A stretch of 35,127 nucleotides of DNA from an uncultured Faecalibacterium sp. (GCA_944385995.1 CALWZL010000018.1:1-35127), one strand, 5' to 3'. Shown: positions 21,308 to 29,602, numbered from the stretch's first letter. Translations and numbers: made by a program. Notes: generated from the letters alone by a model not told the origin.

Positions 21308-22246
21308 TTACAGCAGCGCTGCCCCCGAGTGGGCCGGAAGCTGGCTTCCCTCCATCAGATTCCGAACCAGACCGGGCAGGGCGGCCAGATCACCGTCGGT
21401 GACCCGCAGGGCCGCCGCCAGTCCGGCCAGCACCACCACCCCCAGCACCAAAGCCAGCCGCACCGGCCAGCGGCGGCGCCGGACCAGCGGGAGGGCTGGT
21501 TCCTCCTGAACCCCCGGGACCAGCTGTACCCCCCAGAGGGAGAGGTCGGGCTGTCTGCCCCGCCGGACAAACCGGACTTCCGGCGCCTGGGGGCTGCCGT
21601 CGGCGGCCCGCCGGACCAGGTCCAGCAGCCAGAGGGCGGGATTGTCCGCCGACCCGGCCAGATAAAGCCAGCTGCCTTTCCGGCCGGCCACCGTCACCAG
21701 GGTCCGTTCTTCCAGCTGGAGAGCGCCCGCCACCAGATCGGCTTTGGTCACCCGCAGGGCTGCCCGGAGACGGCGGAGATGCTGTTCCACAGGGTTGTCC
21801 GCCCTCTGTTGTTTGCCCCGGCGGCGGAGGGCCCGTGCTTCGATCCGGGCGCAGACATCAGGGTCTTCACAGCTGCCCGCCCCGAAATCAAAGACCTTTT
21901 CCGCCCCTTCCCGCCCCTCCAACCGGGGCGCCAGGAGCTCCAGGGCCAGCTTGTCCCCGCAGACCAGCAGCCGGTCATGCCTGACCAAAGCCTGTGCTGC
22001 GCAGTCGGCCAGCGTCTGTTCCCCGGTTCCGTACAATCCGGCCCGAAAGGTCCGGCGCAGCCGTCCCTCTGCCTTGTGCAGGGCCGATGCCGGCGCCGTC
22101 AGGGCCAGCAGGGTTTCCGCCCCCTGGGACCGGCTTTCCACCTGGGTCAGGCCATACCGGCCCGCCAGGCCGGAGGCCGTCCGGCACACCTCCGCTTCCT
22201 TCACCCCGAAAAACCGCAGCACCCAGCTCTCGTTTGCTGCTTCCAT
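21308..22246 (-). CDS. Membrane protein resembling a decayed CinA relative
   Basis: The 312-residue product is not a family I recognise directly. By eye its first 105 residues align with the middle of the CinA encoded just upstream. VLRFFGVKEAEV (9-20) matches that protein's LRVLGGESEIEY. LYGTGEQTLADCAAQAL (71-87) matches the DAVYDEDVPGLAYTVIHTL linker, and RLLVCGDKLALELL stands where the deamidase ATAESCTGG motif should be. The central region is Arg-rich and unassigned. A basic cluster leads into one membrane helix (about 261-280), and a short tail ends the protein. AGGAGG lies 9 bases before the ATG. It lies 91 bases after cinA on the same strand. I infer a KH-domain-containing CinA paralogue that lost its enzyme sites and gained a membrane anchor. 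Homology is a hypothesis from short matches. Confidence 0.55.
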   Translation of the reverse strand: MEAANESWVLRFFGVKEAEVCRTASGLAGRYGLTQVESRSQGAETLLALTAPASALHKAEGRLRRTFRAGLYGTGEQTLADCAAQALVRHDRLLVCGDKLALELLAPRLEGREGAEKVFDFGAGSCEDPDVCARIEARALRRRGKQQRADNPVEQHLRRLRAALRVTKADLVAGALQLEERTLVTVAGRKGSWLYLAGSADNPALWLLDLVRRAADGSPQAPEVRFVRRGRQPDLSLWGVQLVPGVQEEPALPLVRRRRWPVRLALVLGVVVLAGLAAALRVTDGDLAALPGLVRNLMEGSQLPAHSGAALL

Positions 22247-22337
22247 CGTCGCATTCCTCCTGTCGCTTTCTGAGGTGCATCTGAAAGCCTGTCCGGCGAT
22301 GGATGTTGCAAAAGCGTTCTGGGGTTTCAGATGGACC

Positions 22338-23654
22338 TTATAAGATCAGCGCCCGGTCCAGCGCGTCGAGGGCCTGGGGATGGTCGCAGTCGGCCGCGGC
22401 CAGACGGCAGCAGCCCGCCGGGGCCTTGCCCTGGAGCAGCCGCAGCGCCAGTTCCAGCGCCGCATGGGCCGCCCGGGCCCGGACATTTTCCCGGCCCAAC
22501 CGGATGTAGTGGAATTTTTCCACCCAGACGCTGTCCCCGGCGGCGCCGCCAATGTAGACGGTGCCCACCGGGCGGACTTCATCGCCGCCCCCAGGGCCTG
22601 CCAGTCCGGTGACCGAAATGGCCAGATCTGCGCCGGAGGCCTCCCGGGCGCCCCGGGCCATCTGGGCCGCCACCGGCCCCGACACCACATTGTAGTGCCG
22701 GATCACCGCCAGGTCCACCCCCAGCAGTTTGGACTTGGCCTGTTCCCAGTAGGTCACAAAGCCAAAGCCAAAGACATTGCTGGCTCCCGGCACCGCGGTC
22801 AGCTGCTGGGCAATCAGGCCGCCGGTGCAGCTCTCGGCGGTGGCCAGCGTCATCCCCTTGGCCTCCAGGGTGTGAATCACCGTGTAGGCCAGACCGGGTA
22901 CATCTTCATCATACACCGCGTCCCCAAGAATATCATAGAACTTTTTGGCATATGCCCGGCACATGGCCTCCCCGTCCTGATCGCTGGCCGCCCGGGCGGT
23001 GATGCGGATTTCGCTCTCGCCGGTCTTGCAGTAGATGGCCGCGGTGGGATTGGCGTTTTTCAGCAGTTCCCGCACCCGGTATTCGATCTCGCTCTCGCCA
23101 CCCAGCACCCGCAGGGTCAGGGAATGAAGGGTACAGTTCTGCCGGGCCAGCAGACGGGGCCGGACCTGCTCGGTCCACATGGCTTTCATCTCGGCCGGCA
23201 CCCCCGGCATCAGGACCGCACACCGGCCGTCCTGCTCAAACCAGGCCCCCGGCGCGGTGCCGTGGGCATTGGGAATTTTCTCCCCGTGGACCGGCACCAT
23301 GGCCTGCTTGCGGTTGTTGGGGGTGGTCTGACGCCCCATCCGGGTAAAGTAATCCACAATCTTCTCCCACTCCTCGGGGTCAAAGACCAGGCTGTCCCCA
23401 TAGCAGGCCGCGACGGTCTCCTTGGTCAAATCGTCGTCGGTGGGGCCCAGTCCGCCGGTGAACACCAGCAGATCACAGCGATCCTTGGCCTCGCTGACCC
23501 AGTCGGCCAGACGGTCGTGGTTGTCCCCGATGGTGCTCTGACGCTGGACCGTGATGCCCAGTTCGGCCAGTTCCCGGCTGAGAAACTGGGCATTGGTATT
23601 CAAAATATTCCCGAGCAGAAGCTCGGTGCCCACGCTGATGATTTCCGCCGTCAT
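22338..23654 (-). CDS. cinA: CinA family nicotinamide-nucleotide amidase / ADP-ribose pyrophosphatase-like protein
   Basis: CinA proteins combine a MoaB-like N-terminal domain (COG1058, pyrophosphatase in some species) with a C-terminal deamidase that recycles NMN to NaMN. The 438-residue protein begins MTAEIISVGTELLLGNILNTN. It has FTGGLGPTDDDLTKE (about 65-79), a PGVPAEMK motif, a KH-type middle domain (about 180-248) and the amidase motif ATAESCTGG at 271-279. The SVTGLAGPGGG segment near 385 is also present. Length is typical. The start at 23654 is set by GGGGAGG 7 bases upstream and 14 bases after the thiI stop. Translation coupling with thiI is likely. The C-terminal 35 residues add an unusual Cys/Ala-rich tail. 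Confidence 0.92.
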   Translation of the reverse strand: MTAEIISVGTELLLGNILNTNAQFLSRELAELGITVQRQSTIGDNHDRLADWVSEAKDRCDLLVFTGGLGPTDDDLTKETVAACYGDSLVFDPEEWEKIVDYFTRMGRQTTPNNRKQAMVPVHGEKIPNAHGTAPGAWFEQDGRCAVLMPGVPAEMKAMWTEQVRPRLLARQNCTLHSLTLRVLGGESEIEYRVRELLKNANPTAAIYCKTGESEIRITARAASDQDGEAMCRAYAKKFYDILGDAVYDEDVPGLAYTVIHTLEAKGMTLATAESCTGGLIAQQLTAVPGASNVFGFGFVTYWEQAKSKLLGVDLAVIRHYNVVSGPVAAQMARGAREASGADLAISVTGLAGPGGGDEVRPVGTVYIGGAAGDSVWVEKFHYIRLGRENVRARAAHAALELALRLLQGKAPAGCCRLAAADCDHPQALDALDRALIL

Positions 23655-23668
23655 CTTCCGGCCTCCCC

Positions 23669-24868
23669 TCAATCTTCCAGTTCCGGCTCGTCGTTGATCC
23701 GAATCCGCAGCCGCTCGGTCTGGGCGGCCGCCTCGGCTTCCAGCCCGGCCAAATCCGGCATGGCTGCCTCGGCTTCCAGCACCTCTTCCAGGGTGGGACG
23801 GAGTTTCGGGTGGGGCGGGGTGAAGATGGTGCAGCAATCCTCGTAGGGAAGGATACTGGTCTCAAAGGTGCCGATGTGGCGGGCCGTCTCCACAATTTCA
23901 GTCTTGTCCATCCCGATCAGGGGCCGCAGAACCGGCAGGTCCTGGGCCGCATCGGTGCAGCGGAGGGCATAGACGGTCTGGCTGGCCACCTGGGCCAGGC
24001 TTTCGCCGGTGATGAGGGCGCCGCAGCCCTGCTGTTGGGCAATCCGGCTGGCAATCCGCATCATGCTGCGCCGCATCAGGACGGTGAACAGCATGGCGGG
24101 GGCGTTGTCCCGGATATACTCCTGGGGCCGGGTGTAGGGCACCACAAACAGATTGCAGCTGCCGGTGTAGACGGTGGCGCGCTGGGCCAGGGCGATCACC
24201 TTGCGGCGGGCCCGCTCGGAGGTATACGGCGGGGACGCAAAGTGGATGTGATCCAGCGCCAGGCCCCGCTTGGCCATCCGGTAGGCCGCCACCGGGCTGT
24301 CAATGCCGCCCGACAGCAGATTCAGGGCGCGGCCGCTGGTGCCCACCGGCAGACCGCCCTCGCCGGGGGTCTTGGGGCCGTGGACATAGGCGCCCTTGTC
24401 CCGAATCTCCACAATCACCTTGCATTCGGGGTTGTGGACATCCACCTTCAGCCGGGGATGATGTTCCAGCAGATAGGCCCCCAGCTCCCGCATCAGGGCG
24501 GGGCTGTCCATGGGGAAGGTCTTGTCCGACCGGCGGGCCTCCACCTTGAAGGTGGCAACATGGCGGAGGGTCTCCCCCAGATAGGCCTCGGCGGTGCGGC
24601 AGATGGCGTCAAAGTCCTTTTCGCAGACGGCGCTGCGGCTGACCGCTGCCAGGCCGAACACCTTGCTCACCCGCTCAAAGGCCAGGTCCAGATCGGCCCC
24701 GTCCTCCTCCGGCTCCATGTAGAAGGTGGACTGGGCGCACCAGACGTTGAACTTTCCCGCGTCCTTCAGCCGGTAGCGCAGAATCTTCATGAGGGCTGAC
24801 TCAAACTGGTTCCGGTTGAGGCCCTTGAGGGACATCTCGCCCTGGTAACCGATGATTACTTCCTGCAT
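23669..24868 (-). CDS. thiI: tRNA 4-thiouridine synthase ThiI (short form, no rhodanese domain)
   Basis: ThiI adenylates U8 of tRNA and inserts sulfur to make 4-thiouridine. The 399-residue product has an N-terminal ferredoxin-like domain, a THUMP domain (about 60-165) and a PP-loop ATPase domain with SGGIDSP at 186-192. C-terminal landmarks are TGESLAQVASQT, LRPLIGMDKTEI and PYEDCCTIFTPPHPK. The rhodanese domain of the E. coli protein is absent, as in B. subtilis, where a dedicated cysteine desulfurase supplies sulfur. The start at 24868 is preferred because AGGAG lies 7 bases upstream and it begins the conserved MQEVIIGYQGEMSLKG. The desulfurase gene lies directly upstream on the same strand. 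Confidence 0.96.
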   Translation of the reverse strand: MQEVIIGYQGEMSLKGLNRNQFESALMKILRYRLKDAGKFNVWCAQSTFYMEPEEDGADLDLAFERVSKVFGLAAVSRSAVCEKDFDAICRTAEAYLGETLRHVATFKVEARRSDKTFPMDSPALMRELGAYLLEHHPRLKVDVHNPECKVIVEIRDKGAYVHGPKTPGEGGLPVGTSGRALNLLSGGIDSPVAAYRMAKRGLALDHIHFASPPYTSERARRKVIALAQRATVYTGSCNLFVVPYTRPQEYIRDNAPAMLFTVLMRRSMMRIASRIAQQQGCGALITGESLAQVASQTVYALRCTDAAQDLPVLRPLIGMDKTEIVETARHIGTFETSILPYEDCCTIFTPPHPKLRPTLEEVLEAEAAMPDLAGLEAEAAAQTERLRIRINDEPELED

Positions 24869-24940
24869 ATCCGTTCTCCTAGTCATACAATCTGTCAAAG
24901 CGATCGCCGACCCGGCCTCGGGCCGGACCGGCGTTTTCGG

Positions 24941-26092
24941 TTAAAAAGAGGCCAGCGTTTTCATCCCTGCCTCGAACCGCTCCAAAAAGGCGTCCACATC
25001 CTCAGGGGTGTTGTCGGCGCAGAAGGACACCCGGATGGCGGTGTCGATGGCCCGGTCGCTGCGTCCCATGGCCGCCAGGGTGTGGCTGGGCTGGCCACGG
25101 CCGCAGGCCGACGCCGACGACACATAGACCTGCTGCTCCGCCAGCCAGGCCAGCATGGTCTCGCTCTTGATCCGGTTCTGGCTGAAATTCAGGATTTCGG
25201 GCACCGCGTCGGCGGGGCTGTTGATCTCCACGGTGGGGAAAGCTGCCAGCCCTGCCCGCAGCCGGTCATTCAGCTCCCGCACCCGGGCGGTGCGCTCCCG
25301 AATGGTGGGGGCCAGCTTTTGGGCGGCGGCCGCCAGGCCCAGGGCATAGGGCAGGTTTTCGGTGCCGGGACGGATGCCCCGCTCCTGTTCGCCTCCCAGA
25401 TAGGGCGGCCGGAAACTCTGGATCAGTTTTTCGCTGAGGAACAATCCCCCCACCCCCTTGGGGGCGTGGATTTTGTGCCCGCTGACCGTAAAGCTGTCAA
25501 TGCCGCTGTCCGCCAGCTTCACCGGCAGCCGCATCCAGGCCTGGACGCCGTCCACATGGACCATCACCCGGGGGTTGATTTTTTTGGCCTCCCGGGCCAG
25601 ACGCTCCACGTCGCAGCGGGCGCCGGTCTCGTTGTTGACCATCATGCAGGACACCAGGACGGTGGAGCGGTCGATCTGTTCCAGCATCCGGTCCACGTCA
25701 AAACTTCCGTCCGCCTGCGGCGGCACAAACACCACCTGCCAGCCGTTTGCTGCCAGCTGTTCCAGGGGACGGCGGACGCTGGGATGCTCAAACCCCGAGC
25801 AGACAATCTTTTTGCCAAAGGTCTTGGTCAGAGCGCCCCCCAGCAGGGCCAGATTGTTTCCCTCACTGCCGCAGGAGGTGAAATAAAATTCCTTGCTCTT
25901 GCATCCGATGGTGCGGGCCAGGGCGGCCCGGGCGTGGCCCAGGGCGGCCTCGCTCTCGGCGCCGGGCCGGTAGAGGGAGGAGGGATTCGCCCAATGCTCC
26001 AGCATGGCGGTGTGAATCACATCGGCCACCGCGGGGTCCACCAGAGTGGTGGCCGCGTTGTCCAGATAGTGCAGCGAAGGGTCTGTGCGCAT
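24941..26092 (-). CDS. Cysteine desulfurase (NifS/IscS-like) partner of ThiI
   Basis: This PLP enzyme takes sulfur from cysteine and passes it as persulfide, here probably to ThiI. The 383-residue class V aminotransferase-fold protein has YLDNAATT (9-16), the PLP lysine K207 in SGHKIHAPKG and the reactive cysteine C330 in SSASACGRG. The short active loop without a large insertion resembles the B. subtilis NifZ type that works with ThiI. The start is taken as ATG 26092; a TTG immediately before it could also serve. A weak CAGGT ribosome site lies 6 bases upstream. thiI begins 72 bases downstream. Confidence 0.93.
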   Translation of the reverse strand: MRTDPSLHYLDNAATTLVDPAVADVIHTAMLEHWANPSSLYRPGAESEAALGHARAALARTIGCKSKEFYFTSCGSEGNNLALLGGALTKTFGKKIVCSGFEHPSVRRPLEQLAANGWQVVFVPPQADGSFDVDRMLEQIDRSTVLVSCMMVNNETGARCDVERLAREAKKINPRVMVHVDGVQAWMRLPVKLADSGIDSFTVSGHKIHAPKGVGGLFLSEKLIQSFRPPYLGGEQERGIRPGTENLPYALGLAAAAQKLAPTIRERTARVRELNDRLRAGLAAFPTVEINSPADAVPEILNFSQNRIKSETMLAWLAEQQVYVSSASACGRGQPSHTLAAMGRSDRAIDTAIRVSFCADNTPEDVDAFLERFEAGMKTLASF

Positions 26093-26130
26093 CAAATTAC
26101 CTGCTTTCTGTCAAGAATTCCTATTTTATA

Positions 26131-26139
26131 AGTATAGCA
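26131..26139 (-). promoter_or_regulatory. Extended -10 promoter of the desulfurase-thiI-cinA operon
   Basis: On the minus strand TGC-TATACT gives a TGn extended -10 element with a near-consensus hexamer in an AT-rich island. No good -35 is seen at the right distance, as expected for extended -10 promoters. Confidence 0.5.
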
Positions 26140-26194
26140 TAAATTGAATCAGGAAGAAAGCCCCGCGGCATCCTGTCAAAATGTGCCTGCCGCC

Positions 26195-26223
26195 TTGCGC
26201 GGCACCTGGATGCGCTGTATAAT
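26195..26223 (+). promoter_or_regulatory. Promoter of the SGNH hydrolase gene
   Basis: TTGCGC (26195-26200) and a perfect TATAAT (26218-26223) are separated by exactly 17 bases. It diverges from the desulfurase promoter about 60 bases away. Confidence 0.8.
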
Positions 26224-26269
26224 AGAAGTACCAAGCAAAGCCCCCGTACATCGGGGCAAGGAGGACCTT

Positions 26270-27289
26270 ATGGCAGACTATCAGGAATACCGCCGCCACG
26301 TCCTGCACAGGCGATGGCGCAGGATGTTTTCAACTGTTCTGGCGTTTCTGATGCTGGTGCTGCTGTGCGGGGTGTGGGTGCTGTGGCGTCAGCTCTACCC
26401 CACCCGGCCCGGCAACAAAGAGCCCCAGGTCAGCCTGTTGGAGCAGACGCTGCCCAGCACCGAATGGCGCAGCCTCAGCTACACCCGCCAAACCAGTCTC
26501 ACCGTCCAGAAACTGGCCGACGGCGTCACCACCGCCATGGATTTCCGGCTGGCATCCATGCCCGAAACCCAGTCCGATCCGGTGGAGCTGAGCTATTTTG
26601 ACACAGCGGTCTTTTTGGGCGACAGCCTGACCCAGGGGATGCAGATCTATGACACCGGCCTCCCCAACGCCCATTACTGCGCCTACCGCGGCGTAGGGCC
26701 CAACGCGGTGGTCAACGGCACCACCTGCACCCGGGTGGACGGCGTCCAGGAGATTCCGCTGGAGGCACTTGTATCGTATGCGCCCAAATCTGTGTACATT
26801 CTGCTGGGAACCAATGTCCTGACCCAGGACACCGATTACAGCAACTTTCTCAACTACTACGGCCTGATGCTGGACCGGATTCATCAGCTTCTGCCGGAGG
26901 CGGACATCTATGTCCAGTCCATCACCCCGGTCCGCCCTGAAGTCAGCGCCGACCCCCAGCACGCCGGCATGTACGCCGAACGGTTCATCCGGGTGAACAA
27001 CGATCTGGCCGCCCTGGCGGTGGAGAAAGGCTGTTATTTCCTGGACCTCTGGGAAGTTCTGGCCGACGAAAACGGCGACCTGAAAGCCGAATATGCCCAG
27101 CCCGACGGCTACCACCTGCTGCCGCAGGGCTATACCGCCTGGGTGAGCTATCTGCGGACCCATGTGGCCCACACCGAGGTGGTGGACTCTGCCCAGGAAG
27201 TACCCCCCGCCGGGGCCAGCATCCCGGCCGACAGCGCCGCCGCCAGCGCGTCAGTCCAAATGGCCCCCGCTGCCAGCACCCCGGCCTGA
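26270..27289 (+). CDS. Membrane-anchored SGNH/GDSL hydrolase
   Basis: This is a likely extracellular esterase or deacylase acting on cell-envelope or dietary glycans; the substrate is unknown. The 339-residue product has a basic N-terminus, one signal-anchor helix (about 21-39), a linker and an SGNH domain. The nucleophile is S119 in FLGDSLTQG, the block III motif is GTN (180-182), and the Asp-His pair is D279/H282 in PDGYHLLPQGY. The block II glycine is probably in YRGVGPNAVV. The last 35 residues are a Pro/Ala/Ser-rich tail. AAGGAGG lies 5 bases before the ATG, which sets the start. It stands alone between a strong promoter and a terminator. Confidence 0.88.
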   Translation: MADYQEYRRHVLHRRWRRMFSTVLAFLMLVLLCGVWVLWRQLYPTRPGNKEPQVSLLEQTLPSTEWRSLSYTRQTSLTVQKLADGVTTAMDFRLASMPETQSDPVELSYFDTAVFLGDSLTQGMQIYDTGLPNAHYCAYRGVGPNAVVNGTTCTRVDGVQEIPLEALVSYAPKSVYILLGTNVLTQDTDYSNFLNYYGLMLDRIHQLLPEADIYVQSITPVRPEVSADPQHAGMYAERFIRVNNDLAALAVEKGCYFLDLWEVLADENGDLKAEYAQPDGYHLLPQGYTAWVSYLRTHVAHTEVVDSAQEVPPAGASIPADSAAASASVQMAPAASTPA

Positions 27290-27306
27290 TGCAAATGACC
27301 AACAGA

Positions 27307-27336
27307 AAAGGGACAGCCTTTCGGTTGTCCCTTTTT
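27307..27336 (+). terminator. Terminator between converging hydrolase and ridA genes
   Basis: AAAGGGACA (27307-27315) pairs with TGTCCCTTT (27326-27334), extended inward by GCC/GGT to a TTTC loop and followed by a T-rich GCTTTGTT. On the other strand the stem is followed by TTTTC, so it can probably also stop ridA transcription. Confidence 0.85.
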
Positions 27337-27342
27337 GCTTTG

Positions 27343-27714
27343 TTAGCGCTTTGCGATGCACTCAATTTCCAGCTTGGCGCCCTTGGGGATGGCCGCCACC
27401 TGCACGCAGCTGCGGGCGGGGTAGGGCTCGCTGAAGGCCTGGGCGTAGACCTGGTTCACCGCCGCAAAGTCATTGATATCGGCCAGGAAGATGACGGTCT
27501 TGACCACATTGGACATGCTCAGACCGGCCGCAGCCAGGATGGCCTTGAGGTTGGCCAGGCTCTGGGCGGCCTGCTCCTCCACGGTGTCAGCCATCAGGCC
27601 GGTGGCGGGGTCCACCGGAATCTGACCCGACACAAAGACCAGGTCGCCCAAATCGAGGGCCTGGCTGTAAGGACCGATGGCGGCGGGTGCGTTGGAAGTA
27701 GAAACAACGTTCAT
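27343..27714 (-). CDS. ridA: RidA family 2-iminobutanoate/2-iminopropanoate deaminase
   Basis: RidA hydrolyses the reactive enamine/imine products released by PLP enzymes such as threonine deaminase. The 123-residue protein has the signature segments AIGPYSQAL (12-20), FVSGQIPVDPATG, NVVKTVIFLADINDF and the C-terminal PARSCVQVAAIPKGAKLEIECIA. The catalytic arginine is the R of PARS. Length is normal. The start at 27714 is fixed by AAAAGGAG 9 bases upstream. It lies downstream of ilvA on the same strand, matching its biochemical role, but 448 bases of repeat-bearing DNA separate them. I see no convincing promoter of its own. Confidence 0.94.
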   Translation of the reverse strand: MNVVSTSNAPAAIGPYSQALDLGDLVFVSGQIPVDPATGLMADTVEEQAAQSLANLKAILAAAGLSMSNVVKTVIFLADINDFAAVNQVYAQAFSEPYPARSCVQVAAIPKGAKLEIECIAKR

Positions 27715-27809
27715 GGTAAGTTCTCCTTTTGCGGCAGGCTTGCGCCTGGATGATACGTTTGTTGAATCAAGGCCCCCGTGCCGAATCATCCGAAACAGAA
27801 CCGCCTGCA

Positions 27810-27868
27810 AATCAGCCAGCGCATCGCATTGGACCAGAAGCACAGCCCGGGGCCTTATAAAGCGGCTG
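27810..27868 (+). repeat. Core fragment of the intergenic repeat family
   Basis: This stretch lines up with 28004-28066. Shared blocks are AATCAG, CAGCGCAT, GGAC, CAGCC/CAGGC-CGGG and CCTTATAAAGCGGCTG (CCTGATAAAGCGGCTG in the second copy), with a few gaps. It lacks the terminal hairpin arm. It is in direct orientation with the larger copy about 195 bases away. Confidence 0.6.
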
Positions 27869-27916
27869 TCCCCTTGCACTTGGCCGGATTTACGGCCCGT
27901 TTCTGCGGGTGTTTGC

Positions 27917-28158
27917 CTGCTTCTTCTCTAAAAAACAGGAGTTTGCATCGTACCGCGCCGCAGGCGCAAACGCCGGGAGCGAGCTAAGGCGTAAAGGCCG
28001 GAAAATCAGGCAGCGCATAACGCCGGACTCACAGGGCCGCAGGCCGGGAGCCTGATAAAGCGGCTGAAACCTGACCGCCGGCAGGGCCTTGTGAGGACCA
28101 CAGCAGTCGGCGGTACACAGTGAACGTCTTTTGCTTACTTTTCTTCCAGAAAAGTAAG
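27917..28158 (+). repeat. Structured intergenic repeat, short copy
   Basis: The segment 28025-28116 matches 34843-34934 at 85 of 92 positions with no gaps by direct comparison. It ends in a perfect 11-bp hairpin (28134-28144 with 28148-28158), the equivalent of the right arm of the long copy. The left limit is set by a degenerate CCTG...CAGG hairpin near 27917-27940 followed by GCATCGTACC, resembling the left arm of the long copy, and is uncertain. An inner GCGCC-gca-GGCGC hairpin is also present. Confidence 0.7.
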
Positions 28159-28162
28159 GCGG

Positions 28163-29368
28163 TCAGGTGCGTTCGGCCACCAGCTGGAAACCGGCCTTGG
28201 CCAGCTCGGTGCGAATCTGTTCGATCTGGGCTTCGTCGCGGGTCTCCATGCCCAGCTTGAGGAAACAGCTGGAAATGGGCATGTCGGGGTCGGAACCGTC
28301 GTACTGGACCGACACCACGTTGCCGCCGCAGTCGGCCACAATCTGGGATACCTTGGTGAGCTGGCCCGGCTTGTCCTCCAGCGCGATGGTCAGATTGGAC
28401 TTCCGGCCGCTCATGATGAGGCCGCGGGTGATGACGCGGCTCAGGATGTTGACATCGATGTTGCCGCCCGACACCACGCAGACCACCTTTTTGCCCTGGA
28501 TGGGCAGCTTGTGGAAGAGGGCTGCCGCCACAGGCACCGCGCCGGCGCCCTCGGCCACCAGCTTCTGATTTTCCATCAGGGACAGGATGGCCGCGGCGAT
28601 TTCGTCCTCGCTGACGGTGACCATCTCGTCCACATACTTTTCGCACATCTCATAGGTCAGCTCGCCGGGGGTCTTGACCTGGATGCCGTCCGCAAAGGTG
28701 GAAGCGGTGTCCAGGGTCCGGTAACAATGCTCCTTCATGGACATATACATGCTGGGCGCACCCGCCGCCTGGACGCCGTAGACCTTGACATCCGGCCGCA
28801 GGGACTTGATGGTAAAGGCAATGCCGGCAATCAGGCCGCCGCCGCCCACCGGCACAATCACGGCGTCCAGATCGGGCAGCTGATCCAGGATTTCCAGACC
28901 GATGGTGCCCTGGCCTGCAATCACCAGTTCATCGTCGTAGGGATGGATGAAGGTCATCCCGGTTTCGGCCTGGAGCTCGACGGCCTTGTCGTGGGCGTCG
29001 TCGTAGGTGCCCGGCACCAGACAGACTTCGGCGCCCAGATTCTTGGTATTTTCCACCTTCATGATGGGGGCGCCGTCCGGCATGCAGACAATGCTTTTGA
29101 TCCCCCGGCGGGTGGCAGCCAGGGCCACACCCTGGGCGTGGTTGCCCGCCGAACAGGCGATGACGCCCCGGCTCCGCTCTTCTTCCGAGAGCTGGCTGAT
29201 CTTGTAGTAGGCGCCCCGCACCTTGAAACTGCCGGTCACCTGGAGGTTTTCGGTCTTGAGGTAGAGGCGGCAGTCCCGGGACAGCAGCGGCGCCTCGATC
29301 AAGTCGGTGCGGCGTGCGATCTCTTTCAGGACAAAGGCGGCGTGATAGATTTTATCCAGTGTAAGCAT
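28163..29368 (-). CDS. ilvA: Threonine ammonia-lyase IlvA with ACT domain
   Basis: This enzyme converts threonine to 2-oxobutanoate and ammonia, either for isoleucine synthesis or catabolism. The 401-residue fold-type II PLP protein has the cofactor lysine K49 in TGSFKVRGAYYK, CSAGNHAQGVA, the VGGGGLIAG phosphate loop, and a C-terminal ACT domain (about 325-401, starting near NLTIALEDKPGQL). It matches the medium-length single-ACT form rather than the 514-residue biosynthetic E. coli enzyme. The start at 29368 is preferred (GGGAGAGG 4-5 bases upstream, conserved MLTLDKIYHAA). An ATG at 29410 preceded directly by AAGGAG could give a 14-residue extension. The gene lies between the leu operon and ridA, all on one strand. 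Confidence 0.94.
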   Translation of the reverse strand: MLTLDKIYHAAFVLKEIARRTDLIEAPLLSRDCRLYLKTENLQVTGSFKVRGAYYKISQLSEEERSRGVIACSAGNHAQGVALAATRRGIKSIVCMPDGAPIMKVENTKNLGAEVCLVPGTYDDAHDKAVELQAETGMTFIHPYDDELVIAGQGTIGLEILDQLPDLDAVIVPVGGGGLIAGIAFTIKSLRPDVKVYGVQAAGAPSMYMSMKEHCYRTLDTASTFADGIQVKTPGELTYEMCEKYVDEMVTVSEDEIAAAILSLMENQKLVAEGAGAVPVAAALFHKLPIQGKKVVCVVSGGNIDVNILSRVITRGLIMSGRKSNLTIALEDKPGQLTKVSQIVADCGGNVVSVQYDGSDPDMPISSCFLKLGMETRDEAQIEQIRTELAKAGFQLVAERT

Positions 29369-29442
29369 AATCCCTCTCCCAATAAAATACAGGGCCGAGC
29401 CGCCCTGCATCTCCTTATGTGTAACAAATTCTGATAGACACC

Positions 29443-29471
29443 AGTATAGAATACATAAACTGTTTTGTCAA
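29443..29471 (-). promoter_or_regulatory. Promoter of ilvA
   Basis: TTGACA (29466-29471) and TATACT (29443-29448) are separated by 17 bases, nearly consensus. The roughly 68-base leader contains a CAGGGC/GCCCTG hairpin followed by TATTTTATT, placed just before the ribosome site, which could affect expression. Confidence 0.88.
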
Positions 29472-29536
29472 ATGAATTTCTTTCACTCTGCGTTCCAGCC
29501 GGCCATTCGAGATGTGCAGACAGGACGCCCGGGCAC

Positions 29537-29580
29537 GACAAAGGCCCCCGTCCGAGCCGCATCGGACAGGAGCCTTTGTC
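29537..29580 (-). terminator. Probable terminator of the leuACDB operon
   Basis: A 19-bp stem with two mismatches (29537-29555 with 29562-29580) and a 6-base loop lies 22 bases after the leuB stop. It has no clear T-tract beyond the stem on the minus strand, so it could instead be an mRNA 3' stabiliser. Confidence 0.55.
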
Positions 29581-29602
29581 AAACTACAGGGAGCGCCGGC
29601 GC

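Larger units (their letters stand above)
27715..28162. other. Non-coding interval between ilvA and ridA
   Basis: No credible gene is present. From left to right it holds the ridA ribosome site, a small hairpin with a GCAA loop (about 27735-27750) and a core fragment of the repeat family (27810-27868). A larger repeat copy (27917-28158) then ends four bases from the ilvA stop codon. The minus-strand ilvA transcript would have to cross all of this to reach ridA. Confidence 0.7.
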
